Of a stretch of DNA of 64,000 nucleotides, positions 41,357 to 50,226 are shown in pieces. Made by a program: the position numbers and the translations under genes. Numbering within the stretch: position 1 is the first letter of the stretch; each line of letters begins with the position of its first letter. The notes below the pieces were generated by a model, which was given only the letters and a program-made list of their open reading frames with translations, did not search any database and was not told the DNA's origin. This DNA comes from Bacteroidia bacterium. GTDB taxonomy: Bacteria > Bacteroidota > Bacteroidia > SXHM01. Where the stretch lies: assembly GCA_022072225.1 (NCBI GenBank), contig JAJVIC010000002.1:595086-659085 (forward strand). Reading direction: 5' to 3'.

Positions 41357-43764
41357 CGACCAATCACCACCTTCTCAGAACCCAACACCACTTCATTTCT
41401 GCAAAGTGTAACAATATAGGTTCCGGCTGCAAGCGAAGAAACATCCCATTTTACAACCGTTTGTTGCGGATATACCAAGGTGTTATAAACCAGATTACCG
41501 TTGATGTCGGTAACATTAACAAGTGCAGGTTCCTTGCCGGTTAATTTGAATTCAATGTTACAAATGTGTTTGGATGGATTGGGATAAACCTTCAGTAAGG
41601 GCGAATGATTATTTGCCCCGCCAATACCCGACCCAATGCCTTTGTACCCCAACGCATATTCACCGATTTTAAGCGGGTTTACGGTAATGTTTCCCCGCTT
41701 GTTGGTATGGCTGTTGCCATAGTCAATGGTATAGCCGTTTGCTTCAACCCACTCGTGTCCCGCACCCAAACGGAAATACAAAACAAGGCTGTCTTCAATT
41801 CCTGTTATCAGGTTGTTGTCTAAATAGCCGGTGCTGTTGCTGTTACTGCCATCATATTTAAATGATCCGCTGGCAATAAAATCATCACTGAATATTCCGT
41901 CAACACTCCAGTAATGGTAGTCGGAAAGTGTTATACCAGCAGGCGGATTAATGAAATTATCAGGCGCAACAAAGTGATGTTCAACCCGCACCAATGAGCT
42001 GTCGATGCCTGCAGTTAATACATTTACTTCCGCATTGGTTTCTTTAAAAACCACATTGCCTGGTGTGTTCAGCCACAATTCATAATCTGCAATGGCATCG
42101 CTCATCTTTTCATCACGGTCAATGGTTATCATACGCGGCATAAAGCTGATTGATGCTTGCAGGGTATCTGATAAACCTTCTGTTTCTATAGTAAGCGTTG
42201 TATCATTTCCCTCTGCATTACGAAAGGTAAAGCGCAACGGCATTTTTGCTATGTTGTTATTTCCATGCTGTTTCTGGCGCATGTAAATGGTGATTAAGAA
42301 AATGTTGTCTAACTGTGGTAACACCGTAAATGAATCAATACCAAAGTGCGGAAAGCCCGGAGTAGCCACCCAATCATCAAAGAAGCGCTGAGTGTTTATT
42401 CCCGAAGAAGCTGTTAGCTGCTCGCTTAAATCATAGCTGTCGGCATTGTCGAAAGCGAGGTTGTTCATGTAATCTTTAACGCCTGCAAAGAATAGTGAAT
42501 CGCCCATGTAGTTGCGCAGGGTGTGGGCTATATCGGCACCTTTATCATAAACAGTAGTTCCGTAAGTGTAGGCATGAGGTACTGCATTGAGTGCAAGAAA
42601 ACTATCGTCTTCAATATGTGCAAACTGAAGCATTTTACGATGATTGGTGCGGATAGCATCTTTGTAAGCTGTTGTTCCATATAATCCTTCTGTAAAAATA
42701 AATTCGCTGTATTTTGCAAAGCCTTCGTTCAGCCACATGTCTTCCTGCGAAGAACAGGTAACTAAATCGCCCCACCACATGTGTGATAACTCGTGCGCCC
42801 AGAGCGTTTCATAACTCAATGTGCCATTGATAAAATCTTTCCCGATGTGAATACTCGAAGCATGTTCCATTGCTCCTGCATTAAATGGAACCGAAACATA
42901 ACCCACCTTATCCCAGCGATAAGGACCGTATTTATCAATGAAAATGGAAAGACAGGTATCAAGATTTATAAAAGTGGCAATGGTTTCTGCGCTGTCGGCA
43001 GCCAGTACATCAAGCGTTACCGGAATATTCTGGTATGTGCGCTCGATGGTATAAAAAGGCGCAACCGCCATAGAAGCAAGATAAGTAGAGATAGGTTGAT
43101 TCATCTTCCATTTCCAGTTGATGGTTCCGTCAGGATTGGTTTGTTGTTCTTGCAATGTTCCGTTGCAAACAGCTTTGTAGGTGTTAAGCGTGCGGATGTT
43201 GAAGTCATAGGTACTGCGGTCGGTAAACTCATCAATACATGGATACCAGCAGCGGCCAAACACATGCGGGTCGGCAGCAAAACCAACACCTATATTGAAC
43301 GCATACGTTTGTCCTGAAAAATAATATCCACCGAAGAACGAACCATCGCGTTGCGGTTCTCCTTGATAAGAAATGCTGATTAATATGCTGTCGCCTGCAT
43401 TAAGCGGTGAAGGTGGTGTTATACGCAGTGCAGTATCATTATAAGTATAGGTAAGGTTTGCATTTCCTGCTTTTACAGAATCAATAGTAAACTGAAGCAG
43501 CGAAAGCGAAATGATGTTTACGTTGTTTTGCTTTGCTTCTATGTTCAGTTTGGTGTTGGCACGAATTGTTTTCTGAGTGAAATCAATGGTGTCTATTCGT
43601 ATGCTGTAATGTTTTACGTGAATGGTATCACTTACACCGGCAATATCAGCAGCAGAGGGTAAACCACCGGTTTGCTGTTTGCTTAAACGGCAAATAGATT
43701 CGGTTTGGGCGAAGGAGTTTATAGCAATAAAAAGAACAGAAATAAGTGACAGAAGTTTTCTCAT
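41353..43764 (-). CDS. Secreted M1-family aminopeptidase with T9SS sorting domain
   Basis: About 803 aa from the ATG at 43764 (MRKLLSLISVLFIAINSFAQ signal peptide). The start at 43827 would add 21 non-signal residues. M1 motifs: GAMEHASSI (exopeptidase GxMEN-like, Asn replaced by His) and HELSHMWWGDLV with WLNEGFAKYSE (HExxH-x18-E zinc site). The C-terminal ~75 residues are a type A T9SS sorting domain (LKVYPNPSKHICNIEFKL ... GTYIVTLCRN). Likely secreted or surface-bound zinc peptidase. It overlaps the deiminase gene convergently by 4 bp. Confidence 0.92.
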   Translation of the reverse strand: MRKLLSLISVLFIAINSFAQTESICRLSKQQTGGLPSAADIAGVSDTIHVKHYSIRIDTIDFTQKTIRANTKLNIEAKQNNVNIISLSLLQFTIDSVKAGNANLTYTYNDTALRITPPSPLNAGDSILISISYQGEPQRDGSFFGGYYFSGQTYAFNIGVGFAADPHVFGRCWYPCIDEFTDRSTYDFNIRTLNTYKAVCNGTLQEQQTNPDGTINWKWKMNQPISTYLASMAVAPFYTIERTYQNIPVTLDVLAADSAETIATFINLDTCLSIFIDKYGPYRWDKVGYVSVPFNAGAMEHASSIHIGKDFINGTLSYETLWAHELSHMWWGDLVTCSSQEDMWLNEGFAKYSEFIFTEGLYGTTAYKDAIRTNHRKMLQFAHIEDDSFLALNAVPHAYTYGTTVYDKGADIAHTLRNYMGDSLFFAGVKDYMNNLAFDNADSYDLSEQLTASSGINTQRFFDDWVATPGFPHFGIDSFTVLPQLDNIFLITIYMRQKQHGNNNIAKMPLRFTFRNAEGNDTTLTIETEGLSDTLQASISFMPRMITIDRDEKMSDAIADYELWLNTPGNVVFKETNAEVNVLTAGIDSSLVRVEHHFVAPDNFINPPAGITLSDYHYWSVDGIFSDDFIASGSFKYDGSNSNSTGYLDNNLITGIEDSLVLYFRLGAGHEWVEANGYTIDYGNSHTNKRGNITVNPLKIGEYALGYKGIGSGIGGANNHSPLLKVYPNPSKHICNIEFKLTGKEPALVNVTDINGNLVYNTLVYPQQTVVKWDVSSLAAGTYIVTLCRNEVVLGSEKVVIGR

Positions 43765-43790
43765 GCGGATATTTAAGAGTCGAGACAAAA

Positions 43791-44981
43791 TTAAAGATTT
43801 CCTGCAGCCAGTTTCCCCGCAGCCCAACCCGTTTGCAAACAGGTGCCAATAACTCTTGCGCTGGCAATTGCTTTTTCAGATGCTGATATATTTTTTCCGG
43901 CAAAAAACAGATTGTCAAAACGCGATGACATAAGACTGCGTGCAGGTATCTGGTAAAAATCATCTTCTGCAAAATAATTCATCCTTACCTTATTATCGTT
44001 ACCCCATACCTCAACCGGCCATGCACCGTTGGCAATGCTGTCGTCAAATTTGCGGCAGTCTAATACATCGGTTTCGGTGAGGGTATATTTGCCCATTGGT
44101 CTGCGCCCGGTGCGCAATCCTGCTTCGGTAGCTACAAAGCTGATGTGCGAATGACGAAATGCTTCTACATTATTCTTCAGATAATCAAAGACAGCATTCA
44201 CGCTTTTGCGTGCAGCCAGCTCTACTTCGGTAGCTTTATTATCGCTGTTGTCTATGGTCAATGGAATGCCGATTTTGAGCATCGCGCTTTTATCGCGAAA
44301 CGAATCGGGAACAATGGAAACCCATTGCAGTTCGGCAGCAAGTTTGCCATCATTAACAGCGCGTTTCAGTTCGCGGGCAATATGCAAGCCCAATGAATCA
44401 GGTAAGGATGTTTCAATATTTTCAACCGTAAAAACCTGAGCCGATGCCTGATATTTCTTTTCTTCCACTACCGTTTCGCCTGCCAGAAAACAAAGTGTAG
44501 CCTCACCGCTGCAATCAATAAACGTATCGGCAATGAATTTCAGTTTACGGTCGTAAACAAAGGCTTCAACTGCGGTTACTTTTTCATCAGTTGTTTCAGC
44601 GTTGTATACTGTTGCATGATAATAGGGCTGTATTCCGCTTTTGGCGAGCAACTCATCACACACGGTTTTAAAATCAAAAGGGTTGTAAGGCAAATAATAC
44701 AATCCGTTGCTTCCGCCCTGAGGTTTTGTAGCTGAACGCTGTTGTAATTCTTCGGCAAACTCTTTCATAAAACCTTCGGCAACAAAGGTTGCTTCCTGTT
44801 TAAAACTGCGCAGGTATAGTCCGCAAATGGTGCCCACAGCCGAGGCTGTTGCTCTGCCACCTGGAAAGGAATTCTTTTCCAACAGCACCACACCTAAACC
44901 TTCGCGTGCGGCAGCAATAGCTGCTGCAACACCTGCTGCACCGGCACCCACTACTACTACATCGGTTTTTATTTCGGACAT
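43791..44981 (-). CDS. FAD-dependent oxidoreductase
   Basis: 396 aa. N-terminal Rossmann dinucleotide-binding motif DVVVVGAGAAGVAAAIAAAREG (in two parts, ~7-28), then LLEKNSFPGGRATAS (~33-47). C-terminal FAD contacts in NLFFAGKNISASEKAIASAR (~353-372). This matches the FAD_oxidored group (PF12831-like) of flavoproteins of mixed function. Separated from the condensation-like gene by a hairpin at 44996-45066. No signal peptide. Substrate unknown; possible link to the ACP and condensation-like genes upstream. Confidence 0.88.
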   Translation of the reverse strand: MSEIKTDVVVVGAGAAGVAAAIAAAREGLGVVLLEKNSFPGGRATASAVGTICGLYLRSFKQEATFVAEGFMKEFAEELQQRSATKPQGGSNGLYYLPYNPFDFKTVCDELLAKSGIQPYYHATVYNAETTDEKVTAVEAFVYDRKLKFIADTFIDCSGEATLCFLAGETVVEEKKYQASAQVFTVENIETSLPDSLGLHIARELKRAVNDGKLAAELQWVSIVPDSFRDKSAMLKIGIPLTIDNSDNKATEVELAARKSVNAVFDYLKNNVEAFRHSHISFVATEAGLRTGRRPMGKYTLTETDVLDCRKFDDSIANGAWPVEVWGNDNKVRMNYFAEDDFYQIPARSLMSSRFDNLFFAGKNISASEKAIASARVIGTCLQTGWAAGKLAAGNL

Positions 44982-44995
44982 TTTATTTTATGGCT

Positions 44996-45066
44996 CGCAG
45001 AGGCGCAAAGTTCGCAAAGTGATTAATATGATTTACTTTTTTCTTTGCGCTCGTTGCGCCTCTGCG
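44996..45066. repeat. Imperfect inverted repeat (GCAGAGGCGCAAAG word)
   Basis: 24-nt arms 44996-45019 and 45043-45066 with four central mismatches. Related CTTTGCG words occur before the gene at 29377. It lies between two same-strand genes and may work as terminator of the upstream unit. Looks like a dispersed intergenic repeat. Confidence 0.75.
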
Positions 45067-45067
45067 G

Positions 45068-46303
45068 TTAAAGCAACAATGCACGAAGTGCTGCTTCAAA
45101 CTTAGTTATTTCCTCTTCCGAAATTGCTTTGCTGTTATAAGTCATAATTAATTTAAGGCAACCGGCATGTTTCATCATCACAAAGGTAAGATGCGGTGGA
45201 GATGGGTTAGGAGGGAAGTTAAGCACCCCCACTATTTCCTTACCCATAAAGGTTTTCATGTCGGGCAGGGTTTCGCCCACATCCGAGAACAGAAAGCTGC
45301 ACACGGCACCTTTAGTAGGCATTTTGAAAAAGAAATCATAAAGCCAGAGCGGAAGAAAGCGAAATGTTTTTAACAGATAAGAATACGATTTAGGACTTTC
45401 ATTTTTTATCTGTTCCACCATTTGTGCCGTAATACAAGCGGTGGCTTCGCTCAGCGTATTCAGTTTATCAAACGGAATATTGTAAAATAGAAACGAAAGA
45501 TGATTGCCCATTGCCACCTGTTCGTTTCCGCGCAGGCGCTGGTTTTGAGGAACGGGTAGAAAGAAGCTCTCGCCTTTACCGGCAAAAATGGTTTGCTTCA
45601 AAGCCATTGATACCGCAGCAAGGTAGAACGCGCTGCGCGAAAGTCGCGCACCGTTCTTTGCTGCATTTTCTTCTATCTGTTTGGTTTCTTCTTCATCAAA
45701 ATCAATAATGTTGGTATTTGTTATAACTTCATCGGCAACAAGCTTTGCCATGCTCTTTGGTGTTTTCTTAAACACCAGCAGGGTTGCTTTTAATGTATGG
45801 ATAAGCTGTTGAATAAGTGGAGTGGTATCTTTTATCTCTTCTGCAAAAGCTGAACCTTCAGGGATTATAGAACCATCAATAATTTTCGCAATGGTTTGTA
45901 TGCTTATGTTATCGGCAAGTGCATGGTGCATTGTAATTACAACGATTGAATCATCCTCCACATGCAGTACACTTATATTCAGTGCATTTCCCTGTATGAG
46001 TTCACCATTGCGACTTGAAAATGTTGTTTCATCAAGTTCAGAAAACGTAATTGGTGTTTGTTCATCCACTTCTACCCAATGTGGAATTTTTAAAAAGCCT
46101 TCCTCCAGTCTGATAGAATTTAGTCTGGTTAAAAACCGGTTTGCACTTATAGTTCTGTGCAGTAATTTCATATCTAATCGGCCCTCTACTTCTATACTTA
46201 ACTTAATAAAATTTCCGGTTGGTTGGTTAAGCAGGATATGTCTGTCTAGTAAGAACTGAAACTTATCTGCTCCTGAAATTTTATGAACGAATGTTATTTC
46301 CAC
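45068..46303 (-). CDS. Condensation-domain/acyltransferase-like protein
   Basis: 411 aa. The active-site motif HHALADN (~125-131) corresponds to HHxxxDG of NRPS condensation domains, wax-ester synthases and related CoA-dependent acyltransferases; the last Gly is Asn here. A further family-like segment is LPVPQNQRLRGNEQVAMGNH (~245-264). A stand-alone condensation-like enzyme with an adjacent carrier protein suggests it condenses or transfers an acyl group from that carrier to a small acceptor. 8 bp separate it from the ACP gene, so they are one operon. Confidence 0.78.
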   Translation of the reverse strand: MEITFVHKISGADKFQFLLDRHILLNQPTGNFIKLSIEVEGRLDMKLLHRTISANRFLTRLNSIRLEEGFLKIPHWVEVDEQTPITFSELDETTFSSRNGELIQGNALNISVLHVEDDSIVVITMHHALADNISIQTIAKIIDGSIIPEGSAFAEEIKDTTPLIQQLIHTLKATLLVFKKTPKSMAKLVADEVITNTNIIDFDEEETKQIEENAAKNGARLSRSAFYLAAVSMALKQTIFAGKGESFFLPVPQNQRLRGNEQVAMGNHLSFLFYNIPFDKLNTLSEATACITAQMVEQIKNESPKSYSYLLKTFRFLPLWLYDFFFKMPTKGAVCSFLFSDVGETLPDMKTFMGKEIVGVLNFPPNPSPPHLTFVMMKHAGCLKLIMTYNSKAISEEEITKFEAALRALLL

Positions 46304-46311
46304 TCAGCAAT

Positions 46312-46569
46312 CTATTTGTTGTTGAGCAATTGAAATACACATTCGCTCATAGCATCAATGCTGCTGAGGTTGGCGGGGATAAGCATCGTATCGGGAATAA
46401 CCACTCCAAACTGGCGCTCAATAAACAGGATAATTTCTATTACGGAATACGAATCAACTCCTGTTTTGGATAAGTTGCTGCTGCTGTCAAATGCTACGCC
46501 CTGCGCCAGTATGTTGGTGCGTACAAAGTTTACAAGGGTTTCGGATATATTTTCTTTGCTTAAAGACAT
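46312..46569 (-). CDS. Acyl carrier protein
   Basis: 85 aa from the ATG at 46569 (MSLSKENISETLVNF). The frame extends to 46620 but the extra residues come from an intergenic repeat. Carrier-protein fold with phosphopantetheine Ser in KTGVDSYSVIEIILFIE (~33-49) and the loop IPDTMLIPANLSSIDAM. The GVDS context differs from the GxDSL of fatty-acid ACP, fitting a specialised carrier. Next gene is the condensation-like enzyme. Confidence 0.88.
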   Translation of the reverse strand: MSLSKENISETLVNFVRTNILAQGVAFDSSSNLSKTGVDSYSVIEIILFIERQFGVVIPDTMLIPANLSSIDAMSECVFQLLNNK

Positions 46570-46585
46570 TCTGATTTTATTTTGA

Positions 46586-46642
46586 ACCACATAGGCACAT
46601 AGAAACATAGGGTTGCACATAGGTTCTATGTGCCTGTGTGGT
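46586..46642. repeat. Inverted repeat upstream of the ACP gene
   Basis: 19-nt arms 46586-46604 and 46624-46642 with one mismatch (word ACATAGGCACATAGAA). It lies 16 bp upstream of the ACP start in the divergent gap with the MpaB gene. Confidence 0.85.
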
Positions 46643-46699
46643 AAAAGAAATTCAATGCAGCGAAAGTAAATTAAATTTGCCCTTGTTTATAACAACCAT

Positions 46700-46762
46700 T
46701 GCCACAGATTCACAGATTAAATTTTGGAAGCATCTATACAAAATCTGTGAATCTGTGGCAAA
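46700..46762. repeat. Perfect 19-bp inverted repeat upstream of the MpaB gene
   Basis: 46700-46718 pairs perfectly with 46744-46762 (word CCACAGATTCACAGAT), loop 25 nt, ending 15 bp before the ATG at 46778. It would place a hairpin in the mRNA leader. Confidence 0.88.
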
Positions 46763-46777
46763 TGATAGACATATACC

Positions 46778-47674
46778 ATGCGCGAACAACAAGTACTTAA
46801 AAAGTTAGAACCCTTAGACCCAGAAAAGGATACACTGGAGATTGTTCGGCTGATTGCCAACTACGATTTTGTCTGGGATACGGCCCGCTCTCTGGAGTTT
46901 GCTCTCTTCCGCACGTTTGCTGTTCCCGCTATCGGAAGTTTGCTGGCAGCTACCCACGAATTTGAAAAGCGTCCGCAAAAACGCTATGACGATACCGATT
47001 TAATCCTCAGTGAAATGATGGAACACGGCTACGACAGCGAGCGGGGGCGCGAAGCCATTCGCAGAATGAACCGCATTCACGGGCATTTCAACATCAGCAA
47101 CGATGATTTTCTCTATGTACTCAGCACCTTTGTGATTGAACCATACCGATGGAACCAGCGTTTTGGTTATCGCAAATCGGGACAAAAGGAGTTGGACACT
47201 TCTTACATTTTCTGGCGCGAGGTAGGAGCGAGGATGAACATAAAAAACATCCCTTCCTGCTTTGCCGAACTGAAAAAGTTTAATGAAGAATACGAGGCCA
47301 GGCATTTTGGCTTTACCGAAGGCGGGCGCAAAGTAGCCGATGCAACGCTTAACCTTTTTATGGGTTGGTATGTTCCCCGCTTTATGTTTCCGGCTTTTAA
47401 GTATGTATTGTTTTGTTTTATGGACGATGCGCTGCTCAATGCTTTTCATTATCCCAAGCCCCCTGTTCTGTTAAAAGCTACCGTAAACGGAGTGATGAAA
47501 CTGCGCAATGTGTTTTTTCGCTTTATTCCTCTGCGCACCAAACCGGTGTTGCGCACCAAACGCGAGCCTATTCTAAGCTATCCTAATGGCTATGAGATTA
47601 AAAACCTGGGGGCCGAACCCGAAAAGGGGATAGGTGAGGAGTGGTTGAGGAAAAAGAAACCTGATGTACTTTAA
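46778..47674 (+). CDS. MpaB-family oxygenase (DUF2236)
   Basis: 298 aa. The family signature with heme-contacting RMNRIHGHF (~105-113, RxxNxxH-like) is followed by FLYVLSTFVIEPYRWNQRFG (~118-137) and the helical C-terminal part with FMGWYVPRFMFPAF. This matches oxygenase MpaB / latex-clearing-like proteins (former DUF2236), heme enzymes acting on hydrophobic substrates. It is divergent from the ACP/condensation-like operon. A metabolic link is only suggested by proximity. Confidence 0.85.
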   Translation: MREQQVLKKLEPLDPEKDTLEIVRLIANYDFVWDTARSLEFALFRTFAVPAIGSLLAATHEFEKRPQKRYDDTDLILSEMMEHGYDSERGREAIRRMNRIHGHFNISNDDFLYVLSTFVIEPYRWNQRFGYRKSGQKELDTSYIFWREVGARMNIKNIPSCFAELKKFNEEYEARHFGFTEGGRKVADATLNLFMGWYVPRFMFPAFKYVLFCFMDDALLNAFHYPKPPVLLKATVNGVMKLRNVFFRFIPLRTKPVLRTKREPILSYPNGYEIKNLGAEPEKGIGEEWLRKKKPDVL

Positions 47675-47716
47675 ATCAAAATCTTTTAGCTTTGAACTAA
47701 TTAAAAACCAATCCCA

Positions 47717-48202
47717 ATGAAAAACATCCTTTCTTTCGCCTCTCTTATCTTTGCTTTGTTTCTGTTCTCAGGCTGTCCCTACAGTTCAGGTGTATCCATT
47801 GATCGTCCTTCCATAAAAATTGACGAAAAACTCCTCGGTAAGTGGGAAAGCAAATCCTCAACCGAATATATCTACACCGTAACCCAGTTAGATGCTATGA
47901 ATTACCGGATTGAGAAAAAAAGCATCAATGCCGATGATGTTACCGAATACAAAGCTTTTTTATCTGACATTGATGGTGTTCGTTATCTCAATATATACGA
48001 AGGCGACCTCGATGATAAAACCTATTACTTCTATAAACTTGACATAACCGCCAGCGGGTCGAAAGTTACCCTCTTGCCCGTTACCGAAAATATTGACGAA
48101 AATTTTGAGACCGAAGAAGAGTTAAAAGACTTCTTCAGAAAAAATCAAAAACTGAGTTTCTTTTTCGACAAAGAAGAAGACGTTTATACCAGAGCAGACT
48201 AA
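47717..48202 (+). CDS. Small lipoprotein
   Basis: 161 aa with a lipobox (SLIFALFLFSGCPYSSG, Cys at ~20). The mature part is polar and beta-rich with alternating charge (GKWESKSSTEYIYTVTQLD). No named family recognised, but the layout of a WES-type opening strand resembles lipocalin-like small lipoproteins. 42 bp after the MpaB gene on the same strand. Overlaps the convergent uup gene by 4 bp. Confidence 0.8.
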   Translation: MKNILSFASLIFALFLFSGCPYSSGVSIDRPSIKIDEKLLGKWESKSSTEYIYTVTQLDAMNYRIEKKSINADDVTEYKAFLSDIDGVRYLNIYEGDLDDKTYYFYKLDITASGSKVTLLPVTENIDENFETEEELKDFFRKNQKLSFFFDKEEDVYTRAD

Positions 48203-50109
48203 GAAGTCATCTCACTCAACTCCAGCCAGCGGTTGGTTTTAGCATCAAGACTTTCCATTACCTCGGTCAGTTGTTCCGAAACTTTCATTAATTCATCCGT
48301 ATCGGTAATTCCGGAGTTAAGCTTTTCAACCAATTCAGATTTACGTTTTTCCAGTTCCGGTATTTCCTTTTCCAGCAATGAAAATTCCCATTTTTCGTTA
48401 AAACCCATGCGCTGCTTTTCTTTAGGCTTAGCTTTATCAACAGGTTTGTCTGCGGCTTTTTCGGCTGCCTTCTCTTCTTTTAAGATTACCTGAGGTGATT
48501 TAACAAGTGCTTTCTGCGGAGCAAGTTTCTTTTCTTCCACTTCGGCCCGGTACTGCGAGTAATTACCGTTAAAATCTCTTACAATACCATCGCCCTCAAA
48601 AACAAAGGTGTGGTGGGTCAGCTTGTCCATAAAGTAACGGTCGTGCGAAACCACAATAAGGCAACCGGTAAACTGCTCCAGAAAATCTTCCAGCACCTGC
48701 AGCGTCATAATATCAAGGTCGTTGGTTGGTTCGTCCAGAATAAGAAAGTTAGGGTTTTTAATCAAAATGGTGAGCAAATACAACCTGCGTTTTTCGCCTC
48801 CGCTCAGTTTACTTACCGGTGTAAAATGCGATGAGGCAGGAAATAGAAATTTCTCAAGCAACTGCGATGCACTTATGGTTTTGCCCTTTGCCAGCGGAAT
48901 GTGATCGCCTATTTCGCGTATAACCTCAATCATGCGCAAATCCTCCTTCAGCTTCATTCCGTCCTGCGTGTAATAACCAAACTGAACCGTATCGCCAACC
49001 GTTACCTTGCCGCTGTCCGGCTCTTCCTTACCTGTAATAATATTCAGAAACGTGCTTTTGCCCACCCCGTTTTTTCCTATAATGCTCAGCTTTTCGCCCT
49101 GCCTGAATTTGTAACTGAAATCGTTCAGTACCTTTAAATTGCCAAATGACTTATTGATATGGTGCAGCTCAAGAATTTTGCCGCCCAGCCGCTCCGACTT
49201 AATTTCCAGTTCCAGTTTTTCTTCCTTCTTTTTCTTTCCGGTCTGTTCGCTCAGGTCGTGAAAAGCATCCACCCGCGATTTTGATTTTGTTCCTCTCGCT
49301 CTCGGCTGCTTACGTATCCATTCCAGTTCTTTTTTCAGGAATTGGCGTGCGCGGTCCTTATTGGTGGCATCGTTTTCTTCGCGTGCCTCTTTTTTCTCCA
49401 GAAAATAGGAGTAGTTTCCTTTGTAGCGGTAAATAGTGCCGCCATCCAGTTCCATTATTTCATTACACACCACTTCCAGAAACCAGCGGTCGTGGGTAAC
49501 CATAAAGAGCGTAATGTTTTCTTTGCTCAGGTATTCTTCCAGCCACTCAATCATTTCAATGTCCAAATGGTTGGTAGGCTCGTCCATTATCAATAAATCA
49601 GGTTCTTCTACCAATAGTTTAACCAAGGCAATGCGTTTCTTCTGTCCGCCCGAAAGTTTACCTACTTTTTGCTCAAGGTTATTGATTTTAAAAACCGAGA
49701 GTATCTGATGAACCCGCTGTTCATAATCCCACGCCTGCAAACTGTCCATGCGGTCAAAGGCCTGTTGCAGTTCTTTTTCTTTCTCAGGATGATTCAGCGC
49801 AATTTCATATTCCTTAACCGCATTCATTACCTCACCCGATGAATCCAACACCGCCTCAATCACCGTTTTTTCTGAGTCAAAAACAGGAGCCTGGTCTAAA
49901 AAACCAACCTTGGTTTCTTTGCGCAAAATACAATTGCCGCTGTCGGCTGTTTCCTTGCCGGCAATAATGCGCAGCAGGGTAGATTTTCCCGTTCCGTTCT
50001 TGGCAACAAAAGCCACTTTCTGTCCTTTCTCCAAGCCAAAGCTGATGTTGCTGAACAACACCTTGTCATTATATGATTTACTGAGGTTTTCTATGGAAAG
50101 AAGGTTCAC
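48199..50109 (-). CDS. uup: ABC-F family ATPase (Uup-like)
   Basis: 636 aa, soluble, two ABC domains. Domain 1: AKNGTGKSTLL (Walker A), LSGGQKKRIALVKLL, MDEPTNHLDIEMIEWLEE. Domain 2: GKNGVGKSTFL, LSGGEKRRLYLLTIL, LDEPTNDLDIMTLQVLED. A C-terminal coiled coil (~560-630) is the Uup-type extension, implicated in DNA/branched-structure or ribosome binding. No membrane segments. ABC-F proteins act on the ribosome or, for Uup, in genome stability. Confidence 0.92.
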   Translation of the reverse strand: MNLLSIENLSKSYNDKVLFSNISFGLEKGQKVAFVAKNGTGKSTLLRIIAGKETADSGNCILRKETKVGFLDQAPVFDSEKTVIEAVLDSSGEVMNAVKEYEIALNHPEKEKELQQAFDRMDSLQAWDYEQRVHQILSVFKINNLEQKVGKLSGGQKKRIALVKLLVEEPDLLIMDEPTNHLDIEMIEWLEEYLSKENITLFMVTHDRWFLEVVCNEIMELDGGTIYRYKGNYSYFLEKKEAREENDATNKDRARQFLKKELEWIRKQPRARGTKSKSRVDAFHDLSEQTGKKKKEEKLELEIKSERLGGKILELHHINKSFGNLKVLNDFSYKFRQGEKLSIIGKNGVGKSTFLNIITGKEEPDSGKVTVGDTVQFGYYTQDGMKLKEDLRMIEVIREIGDHIPLAKGKTISASQLLEKFLFPASSHFTPVSKLSGGEKRRLYLLTILIKNPNFLILDEPTNDLDIMTLQVLEDFLEQFTGCLIVVSHDRYFMDKLTHHTFVFEGDGIVRDFNGNYSQYRAEVEEKKLAPQKALVKSPQVILKEEKAAEKAADKPVDKAKPKEKQRMGFNEKWEFSLLEKEIPELEKRKSELVEKLNSGITDTDELMKVSEQLTEVMESLDAKTNRWLELSEMTS

Positions 50110-50198
50110 GGCTATTTTTTTGAGGGCGCAAAGCTAACAATTATAGAGAGCCTGTTTTTGTTAACACTAAAGTAAACTTGTAGCAACATCTTTTCTTC

Positions 50199-50206
50199 TA
50201 CATTTG
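50199..50206 (+). promoter_or_regulatory. Promoter -7 box of the lamin-tail/TonB/nuclease operon
   Basis: TACATTTG, matching TAnnTTTG. CTTG at 50177-50180 is a near-match to the -33 TTTG with an 18-bp spacer. It lies 20 bp before the ATG at 50227. Confidence 0.6.
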
Positions 50207-50226
50207 CAGCCTAATTCAAAAAAATC

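Noticed and set aside
41353-43827. Start of the M1 peptidase at 43827 overlapping the flavoprotein gene
   Set aside because: The signal peptide begins at the ATG at 43764, which removes the overlap.
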